Source: Lentzea sp. NBRC 105346
GTDB taxonomy: Bacteria; Actinomycetota; Actinomycetes; Mycobacteriales; Pseudonocardiaceae
Direction of reading: 5' to 3'
NCBI RefSeq assembly: GCF_030269605.1
Contig: NZ_BSTQ01000009.1
Location: 1 to 64,000, forward strand
Length of the DNA: 64,000 bases
Both the position numbers and the translations under genes were made by a program. Below the pieces are notes generated by a model. That model made no database searches, had not been told where the DNA came from, and saw only the letters and a program-made list of their open reading frames with translations. Numbering within the stretch: the stretch's first letter is position 1; each line of letters begins with the position of its first letter. Shown here one piece after another: positions 35,841 to 45,439 of the stretch.

Positions 35841-37298
35841 GTGATCCCCTGGGTGCTCGGTGGCGCGGGGACGATCGCCGTGGTGTCGCGGGTCGTGCTC
35901 GTCGCGCCCGAGCTGCCCTCGTCCGGCGCCGAACGGCAGCTGATCGACTCCGCGTTCGCCGGCGCCGGACGCACCCCGGTGGATCTGCAGCTGCGCGGGT
36001 ACCTGTGGCTGACCCGCGGCCTGGACCGATACGACAGCGTGCTGCTCGCCGCTCGCGAACTCTCGATCGTCGCCACGATCGTCGTCGTGCTCTCGGTGGT
36101 GGCGCTGGTGCGCGCGCGGCCCGCCGCGACCGGTGTGGCCGTCGCCGTCTTGGCGTGCGGTGGTCCGATCATCGCGGTGCTCACGCCGATCGGGCCGGGC
36201 GTGCTCGCTGCGGCGTGGACGACGCTCGCGCTCGCCCTGCTCACCTCCGGCCGCCAGGTGCTGGTGGCTCTCGGCGTGGTCGCGGCCCTGTTCGCCGTGC
36301 TGACCTCGCCGTTCCTGCTCGTACCGCTGGTGGTGCTGGTCGCGGTGCGGGTGCCGTACCTGGCGGTCGTGCTGGCGGTGCTGGCGTTCGCGCTGCAGAC
36401 GTTGCTGGTCGCGCGCGTCCCGGTGGAGGCGGAGCTGCCCCTCACGCATCGGGTCGTGCTGCTCGCCACGGCGTTCACGGTGGCGGTGCCCGCGCTGTGG
36501 CGCCGGGAGACCCGGCTGTTCGCGGTGCTGACACTGGTGGTCGCCGTCCAGTGCGTGTGGCTACGCGGCGATGTTCTGTTGCCTACGCTGGCCGCGCTCT
36601 CGGCCGTGGTGCTCGCCGGTCTGGTCGAGGCGTTGCGACCCGCCGCGGTCCTGGCGGCGGTGGCCGCGGTCGCCGGTGTCGTCGTGTTGCCGCCGGGCGG
36701 GCGGTGGCACGACGAGCCCGCGGTCGCCGCCTGGCTGGCGGAGAACACTCCACCCGAGGCGACGTTCACCGCGCCCGCCGGGCTGTGGTCGGAGCTCGCG
36801 CACGCCGGCCTGGGGCAGCGGGTGCGGCGGGACGCGCCCGCGACGTTCGACGTGGTGGCCGGCACCGGGCCCGGTACGGCGGTGGCGCGGTTCGGCGAGT
36901 ACGGCGTGTGGCGGCCCGACCGCCCGTCCACAGAGGACGCTCTGCAACGAGTCGACGCGGGTGCCCAGCTCGCTGCCAACCCGAGGCTCGCCATCACCGA
37001 CGACGTCCGGCGCGCGTTGCGGCGGGGCGAGGTGGACCTGCGCGCGATGACCCTGCTCGCCGGGCTGGCCGGCCAGCACCAGGTGGTCGTCACGGACGCG
37101 CGCGTCACCGAACCCGAACGCGGTCTTGGCACCCCACGCCGTGAGCTCGTTCTGTCCGCTGTGGACGGTCATGAGGTGGGCAGTTCGCGGGTGCTGCAGA
37201 CCTGGCTGGGCGCGCAGCGACCGCCGTACGCGCCGTCGAGCACGCGGATCACGCCGACGGGCGCGGTCGTCACCTGGCTGGTGCAGGAGGGATCATGA
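35841..37298 (+). CDS. Polytopic membrane protein, possibly GT-C-type glycosyltransferase
   Basis: 485 residues from the GTG at 35841; an upstream TAGCGT eight bases before it suggests a leaderless message, and an ATG at 35802 is an alternative. About nine hydrophobic helices occupy roughly 1-300. The C-terminal 180 residues are extracytoplasmic and begin WLAENTPPEATFTAPAGLW, which resembles the tail domain of ArnT/GT39-like lipid-linked sugar transferases. The N-terminal aspartates expected of GT-C enzymes are not clear (RGLDRYDSVLL may correspond). The activity is a guess. It is translationally coupled (ATGA) to the DUF4397 gene and then a class F sortase. Confidence 0.7.
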   Translation: MIPWVLGGAGTIAVVSRVVLVAPELPSSGAERQLIDSAFAGAGRTPVDLQLRGYLWLTRGLDRYDSVLLAARELSIVATIVVVLSVVALVRARPAATGVAVAVLACGGPIIAVLTPIGPGVLAAAWTTLALALLTSGRQVLVALGVVAALFAVLTSPFLLVPLVVLVAVRVPYLAVVLAVLAFALQTLLVARVPVEAELPLTHRVVLLATAFTVAVPALWRRETRLFAVLTLVVAVQCVWLRGDVLLPTLAALSAVVLAGLVEALRPAAVLAAVAAVAGVVVLPPGGRWHDEPAVAAWLAENTPPEATFTAPAGLWSELAHAGLGQRVRRDAPATFDVVAGTGPGTAVARFGEYGVWRPDRPSTEDALQRVDAGAQLAANPRLAITDDVRRALRRGEVDLRAMTLLAGLAGQHQVVVTDARVTEPERGLGTPRRELVLSAVDGHEVGSSRVLQTWLGAQRPPYAPSSTRITPTGAVVTWLVQEGS

Positions 37299-38077
37299 GG
37301 GTTTTCGCTGTCCTGGCAATACTTCTGGCCGCGATCGTGGTCGTCCCGGCGCAGGCCGCGACGGGCACCTACATGCGGCTCGCGCACCTGTCGCCGGACA
37401 CACCGCAGGTCGACGTGACCGTCACGTCGTTCGAGCATCCCGAGGCGACGCTGCGCGTTCCGGGTGTCGGTTATGGCGTGCTGTCGGACTACCAGCTGAT
37501 CCAGCCGGGCACGTACACCATCGCGATGCGCCCGGCCGGTGCCGACCCGAACAGCCCGCCGGTGATCTCGGCGTCGCTGTCCGCCGCCGAGGGCAAGGCT
37601 TACACGGTCGCCGGGCTGGGCAAATTCGCCGCGCTGGCGTTGAAGGTCATCGAGGACGACATCACGCTGCCGCCGTCCGGCCAGGCCCGGATGCGCGTCG
37701 TGAACGCGGCACCCTCGACCGGTGAGCTGAAGATCGTCCGCGGGGACGCCGCCGTGGTCGACAACGCGGCCTTCGGCTCGGCGACGCCGTACACGCTCGT
37801 CGCGGCCGGTGTCTCGGGCCTCAAGGTGACGCCGAAGTCGGGCGGACCGCTGGACCTGCCGGTCACGCTCGAAGCCGGTGCCGTGTACAGCGTTCTGGTG
37901 CTGGAGAACCAGGGCCGGCTGTCCACGGTCGTGCGGGTCGACGCCAAGGGCGCCGCGGTGGTGCCGGTCGGCGGGATGGAAACCGGGGTCGGCGGGATGG
38001 ACGTGCCGTGGCAGCCTTTCGCGTTGTGCGGTCTCGTGGTGATCGCGTTCCTGGCGCTGCGGCGCAGGCTCGCCTGA
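37295..38077 (+). CDS. DUF4397 secreted, membrane-anchored protein
   Basis: 260 residues, ATG overlapping the previous stop by four bases. Signal peptide about 1-21 (ends AQA). Two DUF4397 beta-sandwich repeats follow (YMRLAHLSPDTPQVDVTV and RMRVVNAAPSTGELKIV starts), then a C-terminal membrane helix (FALCGLVVIAFLALRRRLA). The helix and Arg tail resemble a sorting signal, but no LPxTG-like motif precedes it. DUF4397 proteins often sit next to class F sortases, as here, and may be their partners or substrates. Confidence 0.85.
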   Translation: MRVFAVLAILLAAIVVVPAQAATGTYMRLAHLSPDTPQVDVTVTSFEHPEATLRVPGVGYGVLSDYQLIQPGTYTIAMRPAGADPNSPPVISASLSAAEGKAYTVAGLGKFAALALKVIEDDITLPPSGQARMRVVNAAPSTGELKIVRGDAAVVDNAAFGSATPYTLVAAGVSGLKVTPKSGGPLDLPVTLEAGAVYSVLVLENQGRLSTVVRVDAKGAAVVPVGGMETGVGGMDVPWQPFALCGLVVIAFLALRRRLA

Positions 38078-38652
38078 TCGCCGCGCTGTTGCCGCTGGTG
38101 TTGCTCGCCGCCGACGCCCTGGTCGCGCCGGCGGTGGGGGCACCCGTGGTGGCATCGGGATGGGGACCGGTGTCGGTGCAACCGGTCGTGCCACCGGTGG
38201 TCGTTCCGCCCGTGCCGCGGCCGGTCGGGCTGCGCGTGCCCGCGATCGGCGTGACGAGTCCGTTGGCGGAGCTGGGGATCGACGCGTCCGGCGCGCTCGT
38301 GCCGCCGGAACGGTTCGACGTGGCCGGCTGGTTCGCCGCGGGACCGGCACCCGGCGGACCCGGACCGGCGTTGCTGGCCGGGCACGTCGACTCCCGCGCG
38401 GGCCCCGGCGTGTTCCACCGGCTGGGCTCGTTGCGGCCCGGCGACCTGGTGCTGGTGTCGCGCGCGGACGGCAGCGAGCTGCGGTACGTCGTCAGCCGGA
38501 CGTACTCGGTGGCGAAGACGGCGTTCCCGACCGATCTCGTCTACGCGCCGGCACCGCGGTCCGAGCTGCGGCTCGTCACGTGCGGTGGCTCGTTCGACCC
38601 GTCGGTCCGCAGCTATCGCGACAACGTCATCGTCGAGGCGCTGCTGGAGTAG
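38008..38652 (+). CDS. Class F sortase
   Basis: 214 residues if started at the GTG at 38008, overlapping the DUF4397 gene by 70 bases; GTG at 38026 or CTG at 38074 are alternatives. A membrane anchor (LIAALLPLVLLAADALVAP) is followed by a Val/Pro-rich linker and the sortase domain from about 75. Catalytic His is in LLAGHVDS, Cys in LRLVTCGGSF and Arg in PSVRSYRDN. Sortases link surface proteins to the wall by transpeptidation; substrates of class F are largely unknown. The coupled DUF4397 protein is the first candidate partner. Confidence 0.88.
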   Translation: MAAFRVVRSRGDRVPGAAAQARLIAALLPLVLLAADALVAPAVGAPVVASGWGPVSVQPVVPPVVVPPVPRPVGLRVPAIGVTSPLAELGIDASGALVPPERFDVAGWFAAGPAPGGPGPALLAGHVDSRAGPGVFHRLGSLRPGDLVLVSRADGSELRYVVSRTYSVAKTAFPTDLVYAPAPRSELRLVTCGGSFDPSVRSYRDNVIVEALLE

Positions 38653-38690
38653 GGTGCGACCGTCAGGTGGTCCGCCTGTACCGTGGTGCG

Positions 38691-39416
38691 GTGGACTCGT
38701 CGGTGCGGAGCGTCACCAGGGCGCTCGATCTGCTTGGGCACTTCACCGAGCGGCGGATGGTGTGGCCGGTCTCCGAGTTGGCGCGGGCGTCCGGGCTGCC
38801 GAAGACGACCGTCGTGCGGCTCGTCGCGACCCTCGCGGCCACCGGCATGCTGTGGGAGCGGCCCGACGGCCAGGTGACCGTCGGCGCGGGCCTGCTGCGC
38901 TGGGCCCGGCTCGCGCGGGCGGCGTGGGAGCTGCCCGAGGCCGTGCGGTCGGCGATGGCGGCCCTCGCGCTGACCTGTGGTGAGACCGTCAACCTGTATG
39001 TCCGGCAGGGGACCGCACGCGTGTGCATCGCGCAGGCCGAGGGCCCGCAGTCGTTGCGGCACGTTGTGCACACCGGTGACGAGATGCCGCTCTGGGTGGG
39101 CGCGGCGTCGAAGATCTTGCTGGTAGGCGCTCCGGCCGAGGTGCTGGACGCCATGGTCGAGCGGGCCGGGGAGCAGCTGCGGTCCGACGTCGCGCTGGCC
39201 GCTCGGGAGGGTTTCTCGGTGAGCTACGGCGAACGCGAGTCCGGTGCCTCCGGTGCCGCCGTGCCCATCGTCGTCTCCGGTGCCGTGGTCGCCGCGCTGG
39301 CTCTCGGCGGCCCGACCACCCGCTTCACCGAAGAGAAGATCCCGATGTTCCGGGCGGCGCTGACCGAGACCGCCACCACGATCTCCGTACTGGGCCTTCC
39401 CCCGGTCGCCTCCTGA
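38691..39416 (+). CDS. IclR family transcriptional regulator
   Basis: 241 residues from the GTG at 38691. An N-terminal winged helix (RSVTRALDLLGHFTERRMVW, ELARASGLPKTTVVRLVATL) and an IclR effector-binding domain with the family signatures MPLWVGAASKILL and GFSVSYGERESGASGAAVPI. IclR regulators control catabolic genes in response to small acids. It converges on the citryl-CoA lyase-like and CoA-transferase genes and lies in the tricarboxylate module, so it may regulate that module (inference from position). Confidence 0.9.
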   Translation: MDSSVRSVTRALDLLGHFTERRMVWPVSELARASGLPKTTVVRLVATLAATGMLWERPDGQVTVGAGLLRWARLARAAWELPEAVRSAMAALALTCGETVNLYVRQGTARVCIAQAEGPQSLRHVVHTGDEMPLWVGAASKILLVGAPAEVLDAMVERAGEQLRSDVALAAREGFSVSYGERESGASGAAVPIVVSGAVVAALALGGPTTRFTEEKIPMFRAALTETATTISVLGLPPVAS

Positions 39417-39419
39417 GTT

Positions 39420-39478
39420 GGTGCCGTCAAGGCCACCTTTACAACGCTCAACGCTGTAAAGGTGGCCTTGACGGCACC
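39420..39478. terminator. Long hairpin between convergent genes
   Basis: 27-base arms with one mismatch (GGTGCCGTCAAGGCCACCTT, then TACAACG, and the complement) around a five-base loop. Between the IclR stop (39416) and the citryl-CoA lyase-like stop (39485). Confidence 0.7.
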
Positions 39479-39484
39479 CCCTGA

Positions 39485-40252
39485 CTACAGGTCGCGGAGG
39501 GCTGGGCCGGTGTAGGTGGGAAGTAGGGGGCGGGGGAGCGGGCCCTTGATGCGGGTGCCGGACTGCTTCTCCTCCCACGCGTGCGCCAGGATGCCGACCG
39601 ACCGCGACAGCACGAACAGGCCCCGCCCCAGCTCGGGCGGGAACCCCAGCTCCGCGTAGATCACCGCGGTGGCGCCGTCGATGTTCATCGGCACCGGGCC
39701 CAGTTGCCGCTCGATCTCCTCGGCGACGGCCAGGTACTCGCCGCCGACCGTGCCGTCCGCGACGGCCGCGCGCACCAGGCCGAGCAACGGGTCGCGGCGC
39801 GGGTCGCGCGGGTGGAACCGGTGGCCGAAGCCGGGCAGGTAGCGGTGCCGCGACCGGTAGTCCCGCACGGCGTCGGCCAGCGGCAGCTCGCTCGAGCGGA
39901 TCTCCTCGTACATCGCCATCGCCTGCTGGCCCGCGCCGCCGTGCACGTCGCCGAGCAGGTTCACGCCCGTGGCGACGGCGTTGTTGAGACCGAGTCCGCA
40001 CGTCGCGGCCATGCGGGCCGCCGCGATCGACGGCGCCTGCGGGCCGTGGTCGACCGCCGCGACGAGCGCGGCCTCCAGCAGTGCGGCCTGTTCGCGTGAC
40101 GGAAGCTCTCCCTTCAGCAGCAACCAGATCGTCTGCGGGAACGTGACGGCGCCGATCAGCTGCTCGATCGGGTAGCCGCGCAGCGCGATCTCGCCGGGCT
40201 CGATCCGCACCAGCGACGTCCGCCACCAGCCGGTGACCGCCCGCTCGTCCAT
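39485..40252 (-). CDS. Citrate synthase-fold protein, likely citryl-CoA lyase
   Basis: 255 residues, far shorter than citrate synthases (about 370-430) and close to citryl-CoA lyases (about 260). The citrate synthase catalytic residues are present: His in NLLGDVHGGAGQQ, His in LPGFGHRFHPRDP and Asp in PMNIDGATAVIY. The reaction would split citryl-CoA (or a relative such as citramalyl-CoA) to acetyl-CoA and a keto acid. The ATG at 40252 overlaps the stop of the CoA-transferase gene (TGATG), with GGAGGA six bases upstream. Paired with a CoA-transferase and a tricarboxylate importer, a citrate-type catabolic role is likely. Confidence 0.82.
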   Translation of the reverse strand: MDERAVTGWWRTSLVRIEPGEIALRGYPIEQLIGAVTFPQTIWLLLKGELPSREQAALLEAALVAAVDHGPQAPSIAAARMAATCGLGLNNAVATGVNLLGDVHGGAGQQAMAMYEEIRSSELPLADAVRDYRSRHRYLPGFGHRFHPRDPRRDPLLGLVRAAVADGTVGGEYLAVAEEIERQLGPVPMNIDGATAVIYAELGFPPELGRGLFVLSRSVGILAHAWEEKQSGTRIKGPLPRPLLPTYTGPALRDL

Positions 40253-41379
40253 CACAGCTCCTCCAGCAGGTGGTTGTGCTCGCCGAGCAGGGGCGGTGGC
40301 GCGGTGGGCGCGGACGGCACGCCGTCGACCCGGATCCCGTTGCCCAGCACGCGGATCGTGCGGTCCGGGTCGCCGGGGAACGGCAGTTCATGCGTGTCGA
40401 CGAGCTCGAGTGCCTGCGGCACGGTCAGCACGCGGGCGGCGGGTACGCCCGCGGCGGAGAGCGTCTTCTCCCACTCGGCCGCGGACCGGGTCGCCAGCGC
40501 GTGCTCCAGTTCGTCCCGCAGTGCCTCCCGATGGGTCTTGCGGTCCTCGCGCAACGCGAACCTCGGGTCGTCGATGAGGTCGCCGCGGTCCACCAGGCGG
40601 CACAGCGTCTCGAACTGTTCCTGTTTGTTGGCTGCGATGTTGAGCTCGCCGTCCAGCGTGCGGAACGTCCCGGACGGGGCGGCGGTCGCGTTCTCGTTGC
40701 CCAGCGGTGTCGGCTCCTGGCCCGCGATCAGGTAGTTGGAGACCGCCCAGCCGAGCGCGGTGATCGCGGTCTCCAGCATCGACACGTCGAGGAAGCAGCC
40801 TTCGCCCGTGCGCCGGCGTTGCACCAGCCCGGCGCACACGGCGAACGCGGCGGCCAGTCCGCCCATGGTGTCGGCGATCGGGTAACCGGCGCGCAGTGGC
40901 GCGGCGTCGGACGTGCCGGTCACGCTCATCATCCCGGCCAGCCCCTGGATGACCTGGTCGTACGCGGGGCGGTCGCGCATCGGGCCGGTCTGGCCGAACC
41001 CCGAGATCGCGCAGTAGACGAGGCCGGGGTTGAGTTGCCGCAGCGTGCTCCAGGGGAAGCCGAGCCGGGCCAGAACGCCGGGCCGGAAGTTCTCCAGCAC
41101 GACGTCCGCGGTCCGCACCAGGCGGCGGAACCGCTCCTGGCCCGCGGCGGACTTCAGGTCGACCTCCACCGAACGCTTGCCGCCGTTCTGGGCGAGGAAC
41201 GAGGCGCCGAGCAGGCGGGCGTTGAGCTCGGGGTCGGCGCCGAGCTGACGCGCCAGGTCGCCCGTGCCGGGTACCTCGACCTTCACCACGTCGGCACCGA
41301 AGAGAGCCAGCTGGTAGCCGGCGAACGGCCCGGCCAGCACGTTCGTCAGGTCCAGCACCCGAATCCCGTCCAGGAGCAT
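40252..41379 (-). CDS. CaiB/BaiF family CoA-transferase
   Basis: 375 residues from the ATG at 41379 with AGGAAGG upstream; an upstream start at 41409 is less likely. Class III CoA-transferase motifs: GIRVLDLTNVLAGPFAGYQL at the N-terminus, ADVVLENFRPGVLARLG, and the catalytic Asp in CFLDVSMLE. It moves CoA from a donor such as succinyl-CoA onto a carboxylic acid. Coupled to the citryl-CoA lyase-like gene, it would activate the imported acid. Divergent from tctC. Confidence 0.9.
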   Translation of the reverse strand: MLLDGIRVLDLTNVLAGPFAGYQLALFGADVVKVEVPGTGDLARQLGADPELNARLLGASFLAQNGGKRSVEVDLKSAAGQERFRRLVRTADVVLENFRPGVLARLGFPWSTLRQLNPGLVYCAISGFGQTGPMRDRPAYDQVIQGLAGMMSVTGTSDAAPLRAGYPIADTMGGLAAAFAVCAGLVQRRRTGEGCFLDVSMLETAITALGWAVSNYLIAGQEPTPLGNENATAAPSGTFRTLDGELNIAANKQEQFETLCRLVDRGDLIDDPRFALREDRKTHREALRDELEHALATRSAAEWEKTLSAAGVPAARVLTVPQALELVDTHELPFPGDPDRTIRVLGNGIRVDGVPSAPTAPPPLLGEHNHLLEEL

Positions 41380-41438
41380 GCGCGGCCGCCTTCCTGTGAG
41401 CCTTGCCACCGCCGAATGGGCGACTTATAGTCCGATCT

Positions 41439-41453
41439 AACCGCCAGGCGGTT
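41439..41453. promoter_or_regulatory. Palindrome in the divergent promoter of the tricarboxylate module
   Basis: AACCGCCAGGCGGTT, a perfect inverted repeat with a one-base centre, midway between the CoA-transferase start (41379) and tctC (41492). A plausible operator, perhaps for the IclR regulator. Confidence 0.45.
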
Positions 41454-41491
41454 CGAAAGTACCACTAGATGGACCGAAGGGAAGACGTGCA

Positions 41492-42475
41492 ATGAAGCCG
41501 TCGCTGATAGCAGTGATCACTGCGTTCGCCGTGTCCGCGTGTGGTCAGTTCACCGACACGTCCGGCGGTGGGGGTGGTTCCTCGACGTTCCCCAGCCGAA
41601 ATCTCGAGATCATGGCGCCCGCGGCGGCCGGTGGCGGCTGGGATCTCACGGCGCGTTCGATGCAGTCCGCGCTCAAGGACGAGAAGATCGTCGACAAGTC
41701 GATCGAGGTCAGCAACGTGGTCGGCGCGGGTGGTGCGACCGGGCTGGCGCAGCTGCTCAGCAAGGGACAGGGCGACCCGCACCAGTGGATGGTCACCGGC
41801 CTGGTGATGATCGGGGCGGCGGAACGCGCCAAGAACAACACCGACCTCACCAAGACGACGCCGATCGCCACGCTGACGGCCGAGGCCGAGGCCATCGTGG
41901 TGCGGGCGGACTCGAAGTACCAGAACATCAAGCAGCTCGTCGACGACTTCAAGGCCAACCCGGCGGCCATCAAGTGGGGCGGTGGCTCCGCGGGCGGCAG
42001 CGACCACCTGGTGGTCGCGGTGCTCGCGAAGGCTGCGGGCGCGGACGTCAAGAAGATCCAGTACGTCGGCTACTCCGGTGGCGGTGAGGCGAAGGCGGGC
42101 ATCCTGTCCGGCGACGTGACCGCCGGTGTGTCGGGTGTCAGCGAGTTCAAGGCGAACATCCAGGCGGGCCAGATGCGGCTGCTCGCGGTCACCAGCCCGG
42201 CGGGCAAGGAAGGCGCGCCGTCGCTGAAGGAGTCGGGCTACGACGCCGAGCTGATGAACTGGCGCTGCGTCGTCGCCGGTCCCGGACTGAGCGAGGCGGA
42301 CCGCACGGCCGTCGTGAACACCGTCGACAAGATGCACAACTCCGCGAAGTGGAAGGAAGCCCTGGCCAAGCAGGGCTGGGAGGACTTCTACAAGAAGGAC
42401 AGCGAGGCGAAGGACTTCATCGCCGCGGAGACCAAGCGCATCAAGGATCTCGTGAAGGAACTCGGGCTGTCATGA
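41492..42475 (+). CDS. tctC: Tripartite tricarboxylate transporter, substrate-binding lipoprotein TctC
   Basis: 327 residues, ATG with GAAGGGA upstream. Lipobox AVSAC (Cys about 17), then the TctC/Bug fold, with the conserved [18 protein letters not shown] near 40 and a [20 protein letters not shown] segment. It binds di- or tricarboxylates outside the membrane and delivers them to TctAB. First gene of a three-gene operon with ATGA coupling to tctB. Confidence 0.92.
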   Translation: MKPSLIAVITAFAVSACGQFTDTSGGGGGSSTFPSRNLEIMAPAAAGGGWDLTARSMQSALKDEKIVDKSIEVSNVVGAGGATGLAQLLSKGQGDPHQWMVTGLVMIGAAERAKNNTDLTKTTPIATLTAEAEAIVVRADSKYQNIKQLVDDFKANPAAIKWGGGSAGGSDHLVVAVLAKAAGADVKKIQYVGYSGGGEAKAGILSGDVTAGVSGVSEFKANIQAGQMRLLAVTSPAGKEGAPSLKESGYDAELMNWRCVVAGPGLSEADRTAVVNTVDKMHNSAKWKEALAKQGWEDFYKKDSEAKDFIAAETKRIKDLVKELGLS

Positions 42476-42942
42476 CGACGGCCGAGGTCGAGCAGCGGAC
42501 GCGGCCCGGAGAGCTGATCTTCGGGCTCGTCCTCGTCGCGCTGGGTGTGCTGGCACTGACGCAGGTGTGGGCGATCCCCGGCGCCGAGGGCTGGTCGGTG
42601 AGCGGACCCCGGTTCGTGCCGCTGCTCGTGTGCGCCGCGTGGGTCGTGCTCGCCGTGATCTACACGGGACAGGCCGCCCGGCGGATGCGCGAGCCACGGG
42701 AGGGTGGGTTCGACCGCACGGCGCTGCTGCTGATGGTCACGCTCATCGGCTACGCCTACGTCGTGATCCCGTTGGGATACATCATCTCCACGGCGGTGTC
42801 GTTCGTGCTCACCGCGCGGATCCTCGGCAGTCACAGGCTGGTGCGCGACATCGTCGTCGCCGTGCTGCTGGCGTCGGCCGTCTACTTCGCCTTCACCGAA
42901 CTGCTCTCGATCCGCCTGCCGCGAGGGGTGCTGCCGCTGTGA
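42472..42942 (+). CDS. tctB: Tripartite tricarboxylate transporter, small membrane subunit TctB
   Basis: 156 residues starting at the ATG inside the tctC stop (ATGA). Four hydrophobic helices at roughly 15-33, 45-65, 82-105 and 125-145, the TctB layout. A small integral partner of TctA whose detailed role is unclear. The GTG of tctA overlaps its stop by four bases. Confidence 0.9.
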   Translation: MTTAEVEQRTRPGELIFGLVLVALGVLALTQVWAIPGAEGWSVSGPRFVPLLVCAAWVVLAVIYTGQAARRMREPREGGFDRTALLLMVTLIGYAYVVIPLGYIISTAVSFVLTARILGSHRLVRDIVVAVLLASAVYFAFTELLSIRLPRGVLPL

Positions 42943-44483
42943 TCGACCTCCTCAACGGCTTCGCCACGGTGCTGCAGCCGATCAACCTCGTCTTCGCCGC
43001 GCTGGGCGTGACGATCGGGACGCTGGTCGGCGTGCTACCCGGCATCGGCCCGGCGCTGACGATCGCGCTGCTGCTGCCGATCACGTTCAACTTCGACGAC
43101 CCGACCGGCGCGTTCATCATGTTCGCCGGCATCTACTACGGCGCGATGTACGGCGGTTCCACGACGTCGATCCTGCTGAACACGCCGGGGGAGTCGGCCT
43201 CGGTCGCCACGGCGATCGAGGGGCATCTGATGGCTCGGCGCGGACGAGCGCGCGCGGCGCTGGCGACGTCCGCGATCGGGTCGTTCGTCGCCGGCCTGAT
43301 CTCCACCGTGCTGCTCGCGTTCGTGGCGAAGCCGATCGGCGACCTCGCGGTGAAGTTCCAGGCCGCCGACTACTTCGCGCTCGCCGTACTGGCCATGGTG
43401 TCGGTGACCGCGCTGCTCGGCGCGTCGCTGGTGCGCGGGCTGATCTCGTTGGTGCTGGGCCTTTTCCTGGGGCTGGTCGGGCTCGACCAGGTGACCGGGC
43501 AGACGCGCTTCACGTTCGGCGCGCCGGTGCTGACCGAGGGCATCGGCATCACCATCGTGATCGTCGGCCTGTTCGCGATCGGTGAGGTGCTGTACGTCGC
43601 GTCCCGCGTGCGTACCGGGCACGACACCATCGAACCGCTGGAGAAGGCGCGGCTGCGGACCGGGTACATGTCGCGTGAGGACTGGTCGCGGTCGTGGCGG
43701 CCGTGGTTGCGTGGCGCGGCGATCGGGTTCCCGTTCGGCGCGCTGCCCGCGGGTGGCGCCGAGGTGCCCACGTTCCTCTCGTACACCTTCGAGAAGCGGC
43801 GGGCGGAACGGGCGGGACGCGACGACTTCGGCCGCGGCGCCATCGAGGGGGTGGCCGGACCGGAGGCGGCCAACAACGCGAGCTTCTCCGGCGTGCTCGT
43901 GCCGTTGCTGACGCTGGGGCTGCCCACGTCGGCGACCGCGGCGGTGATGCTGGCGGCGTTCCAGATCTTCAACCTGCAGCCGGGGCCGCAGCTGTTCCAG
44001 ACGTCCAGTGAGCTCGTGTGGGCGTTGATCGCGTCGCTCTTCGTCGGCAACGTGCTGCTGCTCGTGCTGAACCTGCCGTTGATCCAGATCTGGGTGAAGG
44101 TGCTGCTGGTGCCGCGCCCGCTGCTCTACGGCGGCATCCTCGTGCTCGCGACGCTGGGCGTGTACTCGTTGTCCGGCAACGTGTTGCAGGTCTTCATCGC
44201 CTACGGCGTCGGCGTGCTCGGCTACTTCATGCGGCGCCACGACTTCCCGATCGCGCCGGTGATCCTCGGCGTCATCCTCGGGCCGATGATGGAGACGCAG
44301 CTGCGCCGCGCCCTGGTCATCTCCGACGGGAACTTCGGGGCGATCGTGAGCCGTCCGCTCACGCTCGTGATCCTCGCTCTCGCGGTGCTGTCGCTGCTGC
44401 TGCCGTACGCGCCGGGTGTCCTCGGAAGATTGCGCGGTCGGCGGACGGAGGCGAAGAAGCTCGTGTTCAGCGATGAGGACTGA
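42939..44483 (+). CDS. tctA: Tripartite tricarboxylate transporter, large permease TctA
   Basis: 514 residues, GTG start overlapping tctB. About twelve membrane helices. Family signatures: [20 protein letters not shown] near 30, [20 protein letters not shown] near 65-85, and a repeat of the loop [19 protein letters not shown] near 300. TctA carries citrate-like acids using an ion gradient. With tctCB it makes a complete system in one coupled operon. Confidence 0.94.
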   Translation: MIDLLNGFATVLQPINLVFAALGVTIGTLVGVLPGIGPALTIALLLPITFNFDDPTGAFIMFAGIYYGAMYGGSTTSILLNTPGESASVATAIEGHLMARRGRARAALATSAIGSFVAGLISTVLLAFVAKPIGDLAVKFQAADYFALAVLAMVSVTALLGASLVRGLISLVLGLFLGLVGLDQVTGQTRFTFGAPVLTEGIGITIVIVGLFAIGEVLYVASRVRTGHDTIEPLEKARLRTGYMSREDWSRSWRPWLRGAAIGFPFGALPAGGAEVPTFLSYTFEKRRAERAGRDDFGRGAIEGVAGPEAANNASFSGVLVPLLTLGLPTSATAAVMLAAFQIFNLQPGPQLFQTSSELVWALIASLFVGNVLLLVLNLPLIQIWVKVLLVPRPLLYGGILVLATLGVYSLSGNVLQVFIAYGVGVLGYFMRRHDFPIAPVILGVILGPMMETQLRRALVISDGNFGAIVSRPLTLVILALAVLSLLLPYAPGVLGRLRGRRTEAKKLVFSDED

Positions 44484-44545
44484 ACCCGTGACCAGGTGAG
44501 ATACCCCTTGTGCACGCTTGAACGCGCCCAGTAGCGTTCCAAAAC

Positions 44546-45439
44546 ATGGGGAAGCTGTTGACATCGTTGTCACTGGCGCTGCTGCTGACGGGCTGCGCCG
44601 GTGGTGAGAGCGCGGTCCCGGGGTCTACCACCACAGCAGACCAACTGATGGCCAAGGCGCCGGTCGCGGGTGAGTTACCGGCCGGGTCCACGATGGACAA
44701 GATCCGCAAACGCGGTGAGCTGCTGGTCGGGGGTTCGCTCGACGCGCCGTTGCTGTCGCAGCAGAACCCGGCGACGGGCGAGGTCACGGGGTTCGACGCC
44801 GAGCTGAGCAGGCTGCTGGCCAAGTACATCATCGGCGAGCCGCGCACCAAGCTCGTGACGGCGACGTCCGAGACGCGGGAACCGTTGCTGGCCAACGGAA
44901 CCGTGGACGTGATCTTCCAGACGTACACGATCACTCCCAAGCGCGCGGAACGCGTGGCGTTCGCCGGTCCGTACTACGAGTCGGGCCAGTCGATCGCGGT
45001 GCGCAAGGGCACCTCCGGCGTGACGAAACCAGCCGACCTGGACGGCAAGACCGTCATCGCGGGCGCCAACACGCCGGCGGTCACGGCGATCCAGCAGGTG
45101 GCGCCGAAGGCGAAGATCCTCGAGCTCGGCTCCGACCCCGAATGCCTCACCGCGCTGAAGCAGGGCCGCGCGGACGCGTACGTGCAGGACCAGTCGATCC
45201 TCATCGCGGACGCCAGCCTGGACCGCGACATCCAGCTCGTCGGCGACCCGTTCACCACCGACCCGTACGGCATCGGGCTCAAGCACGGTGACGCGGAGTT
45301 CAAGACGTTCGTCAACGACTGGCTGCGCGAGATCCAGCGGTCCGGTCTGTGGCACGAGGTGTGGCGCGGTTCCATCGGCACCGTCGTGAAGGGCGAGGCG
45401 CCCGTGCCGCCCGCGATCGGGTCGGCCCAGGGCTCGTGA
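44546..45439 (+). CDS. Amino-acid ABC transporter, substrate-binding lipoprotein
   Basis: 297 residues. Lipobox LLTGC (Cys about 17), then a type 3 solute-binding fold of the glutamate (GluB) kind: IRKRGELLVGGSLDAPLLSQ, FDAELSRLLAKYI, and FAGPYYESGQSIAVRKGTSG. It should capture a polar amino acid such as glutamate or asparagine. Coupled by GTGA overlap to the first permease gene. Confidence 0.9.
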   Translation: MGKLLTSLSLALLLTGCAGGESAVPGSTTTADQLMAKAPVAGELPAGSTMDKIRKRGELLVGGSLDAPLLSQQNPATGEVTGFDAELSRLLAKYIIGEPRTKLVTATSETREPLLANGTVDVIFQTYTITPKRAERVAFAGPYYESGQSIAVRKGTSGVTKPADLDGKTVIAGANTPAVTAIQQVAPKAKILELGSDPECLTALKQGRADAYVQDQSILIADASLDRDIQLVGDPFTTDPYGIGLKHGDAEFKTFVNDWLREIQRSGLWHEVWRGSIGTVVKGEAPVPPAIGSAQGS

